DNA of 64,000 bases from NCBI GenBank assembly GCA_016218815.1, contig JACRCX010000106.1:1-64000 (forward strand), given 5' to 3'. The stretch comes from Deltaproteobacteria bacterium. Lineage in GTDB: Bacteria > Myxococcota_A > Polyangia > DRWM01 > JAAZOP01. The notes under the pieces are model-generated. The model had not been told where the DNA came from. It made no database searches and was given only the letters and a program-made list of their open reading frames with translations. Positions within the stretch are counted from its first letter, which is position 1; every line of letters starts with the position of its first letter. Position numbers and translations under genes: made by a program. Shown piece by piece: positions 11,067-18,370 of the stretch.

Positions 11067-11464
11067 ACATCTGCGTACCGGTGACGGAGGACAAGGGGCT
11101 GGAGAGCCCGATCAGCGAGCATTTCGGCTCGGCGCCGCTGTTCGTGGTCTGCGACACGGAAGGCGGGACCGTGCGGGCGTTGACGAACCGCAACCAGGTG
11201 CACGCGCACGGGATGTGCCAGCCGCTGCTGTCGCTGCAGGGGGAGCAGATCGACGGCATCGTCGTCGGCGGCATCGGCATGGGAGCGATGATGAAGTTCC
11301 AGGCGGCGGGCATCCGCGTGTTCCTGACCGGCCCGGGGACGGTGGGGGAAGCGGTCAGCGCCTGGCGAGCGGGGACGTTGCGCGAGGCGACGCCGGCAAT
11401 GGCGTGCGGGCATCACGGGCAGGGAGGGCACGGAGGGGGAGGGTGCGGGCATGGAGGGCGCTGA
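11063..11464 (+). CDS. NifX/NafY-like dinitrogenase cofactor-family protein
   Basis: A 133-residue protein of the MTH1175/NifX-like fold. It begins MNICVPV, has SEHFGSAPLFVV (about residues 18-29), a VGGIGMGAMMKFQAAGI block and a C-terminal Cys/His/Gly-rich tail (CGHH...CGHGG) likely to bind metal. No nif genes are nearby, so a general iron-sulfur or metal-cluster role is more likely than nitrogen fixation. Its ATG overlaps the DUF134 stop. It is convergent with the zinc operon across an 86-bp gap. Confidence 0.88.
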   Translation: MNICVPVTEDKGLESPISEHFGSAPLFVVCDTEGGTVRALTNRNQVHAHGMCQPLLSLQGEQIDGIVVGGIGMGAMMKFQAAGIRVFLTGPGTVGEAVSAWRAGTLREATPAMACGHHGQGGHGGGGCGHGGR

Positions 11465-11494
11465 GGGGAGGGGAGGGCGCGGAGATCCGACTCA

Positions 11495-11542
11495 CCGCTG
11501 AGACGCTGAGGGCGCTGAGACGAACGCTGAGAAGAAGGGGAC
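11495..11542. repeat. Dispersed repeat family 4, CGCTGAGACGCTGAG type
   Basis: A run of CGCTGAG units ending in GAAGGGGAC, in the gap between two convergent genes. It resembles the CGCAGAGACGCAG repeats at 24172 and 38344, which also run into a GGGGAC palindrome half. Confidence 0.55.
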
Positions 11543-11550
11543 TGGTGCTC

Positions 11551-13008
11551 TCAGAACGGGTGGGCACCGTGGGCGCCCAGGGCGAACATCGCTTCCAGGT
11601 AGAACTCGCCGACCCATTCCGGTCCGTCCCACGCGTCCCCGTGCGGGTGGGACAGGTTGCCTTGCAGCCGCAGCAGGGAGAACTCGGTCGGGAAGAAGGT
11701 CACGGACAACGCGCCGCGCTCCTCGCCCAGGTCGCGTGCGGGGCCTGTCAGCGTGTCGCCGCGCGTGAGGTCGCCCTCGTCCGCGTCTCCGCGCAGGGCG
11801 ACGCGCCACTGCTGGGCGAGGCGGAAGGACGCCTCGAGGTACGCGGCCCAGTCGGTCAGCCGGTTACCTGGGAACTGGCGCCGGCGGAAGTCGCCCTCGG
11901 CGGTGAGCTTGAACTCGAAGTGATCGTCGCCGCTGGTCGGCTTGTAGCGCAGGAACGCGTCGCCGCCGAACACGTCGCTGCGGTCGCCTGCACCCTGACC
12001 TGACGGCCCGGTCACCGCGCTGGCCCCGAGGACCAGCGACCAGGTATCGCTCAGCGGGATGAAGGACTCGAGGCGCGCCGAGTAGAGGAAATCGTAGTCG
12101 CGATCCTTGCCGAATGTCGCCTCGTCGGGCGTCGAGCCGGGGGCCGGGACGTCGGCCATCGACGCGGCGGCGACGAGCTTCAAGTAGAACGGCAGGGGAG
12201 TCAGCCAGGACGCCTCGAGCCCCGGACTGCGCAGGCCCTCGCCGGAGAAGAAGCGCTCGCGCGTGAGTGGCGCGTCGATGAACTCCCAGACGTGGGCGTG
12301 CGTCGGGTTGCTCCGCCCGAACGCGGTCAGGAACTGGCCGGCGCGGAACTTCAGGCCGCCCGGGAGCCGCAGCGTCTCCGCGAAGACCTCCTCGGTCTCG
12401 AAGTCGTCCGCGCCGAGCGCGAAGAACCCCTTGAGGTAGAAGTACGGATCGACCGCCGCCTCGAGGCCCAGCTCGGCCTCCAGGAAGTGGACGCCGGTGG
12501 AGTCGGGCACCGGCCCGCTCCGCGGCACGTGGCGGTCGTCGGTGAAGTACGCGGCGCCGAACGTGGCGACGAGGCTGAGCGCGGGGTTCATGAGATTGGA
12601 GGGCCCGAGTTCTCCCGCACCGGTGGCGGTTCCCGCACCTCCGGCGCCCGAGCCGAGGTAAGCGGGGTTGCCGGAGGGCTGACCCGTGATCGTCTCCTCG
12701 TCCGTGCGCAACTCCGCGGCCAGCTCGGGGCCGATGAGGTCGGACAGGTCGTCGCCGGAGTCCCCGGCCACGGCGGCAGTCGTTGCGGTCCCTTCGGTCG
12801 CGGCAGCGGGCGGTTCGGTCGCGGCAGCGGGCGGTTCGGTCGCGGCAGCGGGTGGTTCGGTCGCGGCAGCGGGTGGTTCGGTCGCGCTAGCGGGTGGTTC
12901 GACCTGGGCGAGGGTCGTAGCGGGCACGAAAGCCGCGAGCAGGATCAACGGCGGCAGGCGAAGGAGCGGTCCTGCGGCGCGGCGCGCCGCGGTGCGGTGT
13001 AGCGGCAT
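11551..13008 (-). CDS. Zinc-operon outer-membrane beta-barrel protein
   Basis: A 485-residue exported protein. A signal peptide (about 1-35) is followed by a low-complexity segment of five EPPAAAT heptads (about residues 38-74), a linker, and a large beta-strand-rich region with a phosphate-selective-porin-like look (LRLPGGLKFRAGQFLTAFGR, FLRYKPTSGDDHFEFKL) ending in a hydrophobic strand. The last gene of the znu run, starting 14 bp after znuA, so passage of zinc across the outer membrane is a reasonable inference, not a demonstrated function. ATG with GGGAGG 6 bp upstream. Confidence 0.72.
   Translation of the reverse strand: MPLHRTAARRAAGPLLRLPPLILLAAFVPATTLAQVEPPASATEPPAAATEPPAAATEPPAAATEPPAAATEGTATTAAVAGDSGDDLSDLIGPELAAELRTDEETITGQPSGNPAYLGSGAGGAGTATGAGELGPSNLMNPALSLVATFGAAYFTDDRHVPRSGPVPDSTGVHFLEAELGLEAAVDPYFYLKGFFALGADDFETEEVFAETLRLPGGLKFRAGQFLTAFGRSNPTHAHVWEFIDAPLTRERFFSGEGLRSPGLEASWLTPLPFYLKLVAAASMADVPAPGSTPDEATFGKDRDYDFLYSARLESFIPLSDTWSLVLGASAVTGPSGQGAGDRSDVFGGDAFLRYKPTSGDDHFEFKLTAEGDFRRRQFPGNRLTDWAAYLEASFRLAQQWRVALRGDADEGDLTRGDTLTGPARDLGEERGALSVTFFPTEFSLLRLQGNLSHPHGDAWDGPEWVGEFYLEAMFALGAHGAHPF
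12791..12895 (-). repeat. Five 21-bp tandem repeats in the outer-membrane protein gene
   Basis: Five direct copies of a 21-bp unit, nearly identical, encoding EPPAAAT. They lie just after the signal peptide and form a flexible Pro/Ala/Glu spacer. Copy number is likely to vary between strains. Confidence 0.9.
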
Positions 13009-13022
13009 GTCCGGCCTCCCGC

Positions 13023-13931
13023 CTACTGCAGGGCGTCCACCACGGCGTGGACGTCGTGGTCGATGAGGTCGATGTAGGTGTCGCAGCCGGTTGCGCCGCC
13101 GGTCATGGCCGGCAGGGTCAGCTCCGTGGCGCCGAGCTGCTCGGCGACGAAGCCGAGGCTGTCCGAGGGGTAGTAGCTCTCGCCGATCACCAGGCGGACG
13201 CCGTTGCCGGACAGTCTGTCGGCCAGCGCCGTGAGGTCGCTGTCGGCGGCGGGGACGCCCGGGAGCGGCTCGATCGTGCCGGCCTCGACCAGTCCGGCCC
13301 ACTCGAGGAAGTAGATCCAGCTCTTGTGGTAGACGACGACCTTCGTGCCGGCGTAGGGGGCCAGCAGGTCCTTCCACTCCTTCATCTTGTCGCCCAGTCG
13401 CCTGGCGAAGTCGCGCAGGCCGGTTTCGTAGGCGTCGGTGCCGTCGGGATCGAGCGCCTTGAGCCGGGACGTGATTGCGATGGCGATGCGCAGGCCGTTG
13501 CGCGGGTCGATCCAGGTGTGCGGGTTGCCCAAGGGGTGCACGTCGCCCTGGGAGCGATCGACGGCGCCGGGGGGCGTGTCCTTGAGCGGGACGACGGTGG
13601 CCACGTTGAGGTGGCCGGTCTCGCCGGGCATGATGCCGGCATTGCCGGCCGTGCGCAGGAGCGGGGGCAGCCAGCCGGCTTCCAGCTCGGCGCCCGCGTA
13701 GATCAGCAGGTCGGCGTCGGCGAGGTCGACGGCGAAGCTCGGGCGAGCATCGACGAAGTGCGGATCCTGCGTCGGGCTGACGAACGAGACGGTGGTGACG
13801 CGATCGCCGCCCACCTCGCGAGCGAGCTGAGCGAAGTCGGGGATTGTGGTCACGACCTTGACGGTCGCCCCGGCCGAGGCCGGGAAGGACAGCGACGAAG
13901 CGACGGACAGTGCGGCGAGCATGCGGGACAT
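13023..13931 (-). CDS. znuA: Zinc/manganese ABC transporter substrate-binding protein
   Basis: A 302-residue periplasmic protein of the cluster A-I metal-binding family. A signal peptide (about 1-21) precedes the fold. Likely metal ligands are His58 (QDPHF), His138 (NPHTW), His202 (HKSW) and Glu251 (IGESYY). The long His-rich loop of many zinc-specific ZnuA proteins is missing; a short GDVHPLG (His132) is all that remains, so zinc versus manganese cannot be settled. The ATG follows GAGAGGAC. It lies 9 bp after znuB and 14 bp before the outer-membrane protein gene. Confidence 0.92.
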   Translation of the reverse strand: MSRMLAALSVASSLSFPASAGATVKVVTTIPDFAQLAREVGGDRVTTVSFVSPTQDPHFVDARPSFAVDLADADLLIYAGAELEAGWLPPLLRTAGNAGIMPGETGHLNVATVVPLKDTPPGAVDRSQGDVHPLGNPHTWIDPRNGLRIAIAITSRLKALDPDGTDAYETGLRDFARRLGDKMKEWKDLLAPYAGTKVVVYHKSWIYFLEWAGLVEAGTIEPLPGVPAADSDLTALADRLSGNGVRLVIGESYYPSDSLGFVAEQLGATELTLPAMTGGATGCDTYIDLIDHDVHAVVDALQ

Positions 13932-13940
13932 GGTGTCCTC

Positions 13941-15182
13941 TCAATTCCCCCTGAGCCGGCGGACGAGCAGCGCGGGCACGACGAAGATCGCCGCGGTCAC
14001 CGCGCGGGCCGCGCCCGCCGGGAAGCTCCAGATCCAGGCCAGGTAGTACCCAAGCGCGCTCGCGGCGGCGCCGATGGTGGCGGAGAGCGCGAGCGCGCCC
14101 TTGAGCGACGACGTGCAGAGCAGCGCCGCCACCGCGGGGAGGACAAGGAACGCGAACACCGGTAGCGCGCCGACGGCGCGCGAGGCGCTCGCGATGATGA
14201 CGCCGATGCTGACCAGGAGGAGGATCCCCATCGCGCGGGTCGGCACGCCCGACGCCCGCGCCGTCTCCGGGTCGTAGGAGACGAAGAGGAACTCCTTGAA
14301 GAACAGCAAGTGGACGAGGGCCACGGCCGCGGCGGCGCCCAGCAGCCCGTAGAGCTGTCCCGCGTCGAGCGACACCGAGTCGCCGTACAGCACGTGCTGC
14401 ACCTCGTGGGTGCCCTGGGGGATGCGCGAGCCGACCAGGATGACCAGGCCGGCGGCCACCAGGTAGGCCAGCCCCACCACCGACTCGTTGGTCACGCGCC
14501 GGTACCGCGGGGTGATGGAGAGCAGGATCGCCCCCAGGACCACGAACGCGACCGCGACCGCCATCGGTTCCAGCCAGACGGGGACCGACAGCTCGGGCCC
14601 GCCGCCCGCTGCGGCGTCGCGTTCCGCCGCCCCCTCCGGGGGCACGTACGGCCGAACGCCGTCCGCGCCGAAGACCGCCGACGACGTCATCCGCGCGGGA
14701 GGCGTCCCGGCCTCGGGGGCCCCGGTCTCGCGTGCGCCGGCAGCGGGCGGGTGCGCCGCCTCCGTCCCGACGGCCGTGCCCGCCCCCTGGACCCCGACCT
14801 GGTCGAGCAGCGCGGCGAGGTCGTCGTCCGAGACGACGTCGGATGGCGGCGGGGGCGGCGGCGGGGGCGGGTCGAGAGCCGACAGTCGAGAGTCGACCGT
14901 TTCGGCGCGTGGCGCAACGAATGCGGAAGGCAGCACACCAGCCGGGACGTGCGCCGTGCCGGTCGACGGAGGGCGATGCACCGGCTCCGGTGCGACGTAG
15001 CTCAGGGCGAGGAGGAAGGCCGTGACCACGCCGAGGCCGGCGAGTTCGCCGAGCGCCGCGGCGACGAACACGACGCGCCGCAGCACGACCCAGATTCCGA
15101 GGTAGCCGCAGACGGCTCCGGCGACGACGCCGGCCAGCACCTGGTTGCGCCAGATCTCGGAGTGATCGAAGAATCCCGGCAC
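13941..15182 (-). CDS. znuB: Zinc/manganese ABC permease with large low-complexity insertion
   Basis: A 413-residue ABC-3 family permease. The first two membrane helices (about residues 14-60) and the last six to seven helices (from about 195) match the family, with GSRIPQGTHEVQHVLYG and the PETARASGVPTRAMG loop. About 130 residues between them (about 62-190) are Pro-, Ala- and Glu-rich, contain nine consecutive prolines and include dispersed repeat family 1. Usual family length is roughly 260-300 residues. GTG start with GGGGAG upstream, 3 bp after znuC. The insertion makes an extramembrane loop of unknown role. Confidence 0.9.
   Translation of the reverse strand: MPGFFDHSEIWRNQVLAGVVAGAVCGYLGIWVVLRRVVFVAAALGELAGLGVVTAFLLALSYVAPEPVHRPPSTGTAHVPAGVLPSAFVAPRAETVDSRLSALDPPPPPPPPPSDVVSDDDLAALLDQVGVQGAGTAVGTEAAHPPAAGARETGAPEAGTPPARMTSSAVFGADGVRPYVPPEGAAERDAAAGGGPELSVPVWLEPMAVAVAFVVLGAILLSITPRYRRVTNESVVGLAYLVAAGLVILVGSRIPQGTHEVQHVLYGDSVSLDAGQLYGLLGAAAAVALVHLLFFKEFLFVSYDPETARASGVPTRAMGILLLVSIGVIIASASRAVGALPVFAFLVLPAVAALLCTSSLKGALALSATIGAAASALGYYLAWIWSFPAGAARAVTAAIFVVPALLVRRLRGN
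14871..14900. repeat. Dispersed repeat family 1 (copy 2, inside znuB)
   Basis: A GTCGAGAG-CCGACAGTCGAGAG stretch in the insertion of znuB, encoding about residues 95-104 (VDSRLSAL). It matches the intergenic copy at 4773-4810 in direct orientation and leaves the frame open. Confidence 0.8.
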
Positions 15183-15185
15183 CGC

Positions 15186-15998
15186 CTACTCCCCGTCCGC
15201 ACGGGCCGGATCGTTCGGCCCCGGGGCCGCCGCGTCGCATTCCCGCAGCGCGACGACGTGGTTGCCGATCCGCGTGACGCGGACCGGCGTGTCGTACAGT
15301 TCGCCCAGCACCTCCGGGCGCAGCAGGTCCGCGGCGGGACCGAGACGGAAGAGGCCGCGGTCGTGGCGCACGTAGGCCAGCCGGTCGGCCCGGTTCATCA
15401 CCGTGGAGAGCGCGTGGGAGACCATGAGGACGGTCATGCCGCCGCGGTTGATCTCGGCCAGCAGGTCCATCACCGCGCCCTCGCCGGCGAGGTCCATGCC
15501 GTTGGTCGGCTCGTCGAGCACGAGGATGTCCGGCTCGCCGGCCAGGGCGCGGGCGATCAGGGTGCGCTGCTGCTGGCCGCCCGAGAGGTCACGGAACGGC
15601 CGGCCGGCGAGGTCGCCCACGCCGACGCGGTCCATTGCGTCACGGGCCGCGCGGCGATCGGCGGCGTGCGGGAAGCGCAGGAGCCCGAGCCGCCCGTAGC
15701 GACCCATGAGGACGACGTCGAGCGCGCTCAGGGGGAAGGTGCGGTCGAGGTGTTCGCGTTGGACGACGTAGCCGAAGCGCAGCGTGCCGCCGTCCGCGCG
15801 CCGGGCGACGACCGTTCCGGCCTGCGGAGCGAGCAGGCCGAGGAGCGTGCGCAGGAGCGTGGTCTTGCCGCCCCCGTTGGGGCCGACGATGCCCAGGAAG
15901 TCCCCGGACGCGATTTCCAGCTCGAGGCCGCGCAGCAGGGTGCGCCGGCCGTAGCCGATCCCGAGATCGCGACACCGAATGAGCGACGCGCGGTCCAC
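15186..15998 (-). CDS. znuC: Zinc/manganese ABC transporter ATPase
   Basis: A 270-residue ATP-binding subunit. Walker A is GPNGGGKTT, the signature is LSGGQQQR, Walker B is ILVLDEPTNGMD and the switch is SHAL. The GTG at 15998 is chosen because GGGAGG stands about 6 bp upstream; earlier in-frame starts add residues with no family match. It is followed by znuB after 3 bp and preceded at 114 bp by a small Cys/His peptide gene on the same strand. Confidence 0.93.
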   Translation of the reverse strand: MDRASLIRCRDLGIGYGRRTLLRGLELEIASGDFLGIVGPNGGGKTTLLRTLLGLLAPQAGTVVARRADGGTLRFGYVVQREHLDRTFPLSALDVVLMGRYGRLGLLRFPHAADRRAARDAMDRVGVGDLAGRPFRDLSGGQQQRTLIARALAGEPDILVLDEPTNGMDLAGEGAVMDLLAEINRGGMTVLMVSHALSTVMNRADRLAYVRHDRGLFRLGPAADLLRPEVLGELYDTPVRVTRIGNHVVALRECDAAAPGPNDPARADGE

Positions 15999-16112
15999 GC
16001 TCCGCCTCCCGTCCCGGCCGCCCGACCAACGGGTCGACCGCATCGCGGGCGATGGCCCACGAAGGTCCAGGCACGAGCCCACACCCTTCCGGGTGCGGCC
16101 AGGTCGTCGTGT

Positions 16113-16400
16113 TCAGACGGAGGGAGGACCGCGAGGTTCGGGCAGCCGATGTTGGGGCGTGGCCCGCACGCTGGAGGGCTCGGGCAGGGCGATGGCGGGC
16201 CGCGATTCGACGATCGGCAGCGGAACGGGCGTCGCCTGCACGGCGCCGGCATGGCGTACCTGGCAGGCGAAGCAGTGGAAGCTGGACGTCGAGGAGGGGG
16301 ACAGGTGATGTGCGGCGTGCAGGCTCGTGCCCAGGCCAAACACGGCCACGAGCAGCGCGGCTGCTCCGTGCTTCACGATCCGTGGGTTCGGTCCCCTCAT
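16113..16400 (-). CDS. Small Cys/His-rich exported peptide upstream of znuC
   Basis: A 95-residue product with a hydrophobic segment (about residues 10-27) and a His/Cys cluster: HAAHHL and FHCFACQVRH (about 28-50), followed by a Pro-rich tail. The pattern is that of small periplasmic or membrane metal-binding proteins found ahead of metal transport genes. Family not recognised with certainty; some resemblance to DUF2946-type proteins. It lies 114 bp upstream of znuC on the same strand, so it is probably the first gene of the operon. A promoter-like pair stands so close to the ATG that a leaderless message is possible. There is no good SD. Confidence 0.55.
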   Translation of the reverse strand: MRGPNPRIVKHGAAALLVAVFGLGTSLHAAHHLSPSSTSSFHCFACQVRHAGAVQATPVPLPIVESRPAIALPEPSSVRATPQHRLPEPRGPPSV

Positions 16401-16409
16401 CCGCGGCCC

Positions 16410-16438
16410 ATACTGACCATCGGGGCTTGGAACGTCAA
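16410..16438 (-). promoter_or_regulatory. Candidate promoter of the zinc operon
   Basis: Minus-strand TTGACG (16433-16438), 17 bp, CAGTAT (16410-16415). The predicted start site is only a few bases ahead of the ATG at 16400. No clear Zur palindrome was found around it. Confidence 0.45.
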
Positions 16439-16634
16439 TGGTTGGAGGATTATTCCCGGCGCCCGGCGGGCGCGATCGTCCGGCGACCAACACGCACGGC
16501 ACACCGTGGCACGCAGGCCCGCAGGATTCCCCCTGGAATTCCGCGATCCGATCGTTGGCACGCGCGCGGCATGAAGAACACGGATTTCGGGAATGGGCCG
16601 GCCTGGCGCGGCGAATCGCCAGGGGGAGGGACCG

Positions 16635-18344
16635 ATGGGACGGACGCTGGCGCGATTGGCGTGTCTCGGGGTCGCGGTGCTCGCCGCGGTGGTCGCCTGC
16701 ATGTCGGCAGAGTCCGGCGACTCGACCGCAGCCGATGGGAGCGGCTGGCCCGACGTCGGCCGCGACAGCTCGGCCGACGCATCCTCCGAGACGGGCTGGG
16801 ACCGATCGGGGGCCGATGCGGACGCTGACGCGGACGCCGACGCCGACAGCCACTGGGAGTCATGGGACCCGGACGCGCGCTCCGACTCCTCCGCTCCGGA
16901 CGACGGGGCCGCCGACTCGGGCGCCGACACCTGGGAAGCGTACGAGGCGTCGCCCGAGGTGGTGGAGGACGTGCCGGACGTCGGCGACACGGTGCTGATG
17001 GACGTCTGCGCGCCGATCCGTACGGAGCCGCAGGTCCTCTACCTCTCCGCGGACGACTCGAACTCGCAGGCGTCGCCCGTGATCGCCCGGTGGCTGATCC
17101 ACCGCGGGGACCTGGTCCCATCTTCGCTGATCCGCACCTACGAGTTCCTCAACTACTACGACATCCACTACGACTATCCCGAACGCGGCCGCGTCAACGT
17201 CGTGCCGCAGATGCTGGACCTGGGCGGCGTCGAGGGCCGGGTGGCGCTGCAGATCGGGGTGCAGGGGCACGAGCAGACCGAAGAGACGCGGCGGCGGCTG
17301 TCGCTCACGCTGAGCCTGGACACGTCCGGGTCGATGGGCGGCTCGCCGCTCGAGCTGGAGAAGGCCGTCGTGCGGGCGCTCGCGTCGAGCCTGCGGACCG
17401 GGGACACCGTGTCGGTGGTGACCTGGAACGACACGCGCACCATCGCGCTCGACTCATACCCCGTGACCGGCCGGGACGATGCGACCGTGCTCGCGCTGGC
17501 GGACTCGCTGGTCAGCGGCGGGACGACGAACCTCGACGCCGGGCTGGAGCTGGCGTACGAGCGGGCCGTGGCCAATCGCCGTCCGGGGACGCTCAACCGC
17601 GTGGTGCTGATCAGCGACGGGCAGGCGAACACGGGCGTGACGTCCGACGAGCTGATTGCGCGGCACGCGGAGGACGCCGAGGGGGAGGAGATCTACCTGG
17701 TTGGCGTGGGGACGGGCAACGGCTACGACGACCGGCTGATGGACACGGTGACCGACCTGGGCAAGGGGGCCTACGTCTTCATCGATACCTCCGCCGAGGC
17801 GCGGCGGCAGTTCGTCGATCACTTCTACGCGAACATGGAAATTGCGGTGATGGACGTGCGGGTCGAGCTGACGCTTCCGCCGCAGCTCCGCATGCAGGAG
17901 TTCCACGGCGAGGAGATCTCCACCGACCCCACGGAGGTCGATCCGCAGCACCTGGCGCCGAACGACGCCATGATCTTCCACCAGTATCTCACCCGCTGCC
18001 CGGGGCTGGCGGACGCCGACCCGATCCGCGTGGTGGCCGAGTACACCGACCCGCAGACCCACGCCAGGCGCTCGGACGCCGTCGACACCTCGGTGGCCCT
18101 GCTGCTGGAAGGCTCGAGGATGCAGCTCTACAAGGGCAACGCGATCGTCGTCTACGCGGAGGGCCTGAAGAACGTGTACGACCTCCTGGTCTACGCCGGC
18201 GACGCCGCGGCGCAGGCCGAGTGCGACCGGGTCTTAGGCGAGGTGCGGACGGCGGCGGACGTTCTCGAGGACCAGGAGATGGACGACATCCTCCTCCTCA
18301 TGACCTCGTACTGCGCCGACCTCGGGTCGCGGTACGAGCCGTGA
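16635..18344 (+). CDS. vWA domain lipoprotein (YfbK-like)
   Basis: A 569-residue lipoprotein with lipidation at Cys22 (LAAVVAC). An Asp-rich linker (DADADADADAD, about residues 60-75) leads to a YfbK-like N-terminal region (RTYEFLNYYDIHY) and a von Willebrand A domain with the MIDAS motif DTSGS at 229-233 and LISDGQANTG further on. These domains bind divalent metal and mediate protein contacts. The C-terminal part resembles the DUF3520-type extension of YfbK proteins. The ATG at 16635 has AGGGGGAGGG upstream. It is convergent with the ABC-CPBP permease. Function is probably at the cell surface or periplasm; partner unknown. Confidence 0.85.
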   Translation: MGRTLARLACLGVAVLAAVVACMSAESGDSTAADGSGWPDVGRDSSADASSETGWDRSGADADADADADADSHWESWDPDARSDSSAPDDGAADSGADTWEAYEASPEVVEDVPDVGDTVLMDVCAPIRTEPQVLYLSADDSNSQASPVIARWLIHRGDLVPSSLIRTYEFLNYYDIHYDYPERGRVNVVPQMLDLGGVEGRVALQIGVQGHEQTEETRRRLSLTLSLDTSGSMGGSPLELEKAVVRALASSLRTGDTVSVVTWNDTRTIALDSYPVTGRDDATVLALADSLVSGGTTNLDAGLELAYERAVANRRPGTLNRVVLISDGQANTGVTSDELIARHAEDAEGEEIYLVGVGTGNGYDDRLMDTVTDLGKGAYVFIDTSAEARRQFVDHFYANMEIAVMDVRVELTLPPQLRMQEFHGEEISTDPTEVDPQHLAPNDAMIFHQYLTRCPGLADADPIRVVAEYTDPQTHARRSDAVDTSVALLLEGSRMQLYKGNAIVVYAEGLKNVYDLLVYAGDAAAQAECDRVLGEVRTAADVLEDQEMDDILLLMTSYCADLGSRYEP

Positions 18345-18370
18345 CGGGCGCCCTGCCTGCGGAGTGATGC

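Noticed and set aside
16500..16580. TGGCAC motifs suggesting a sigma54 promoter for the vWA gene
   Set aside because: The -12 TTGC element is missing at the right spacing.
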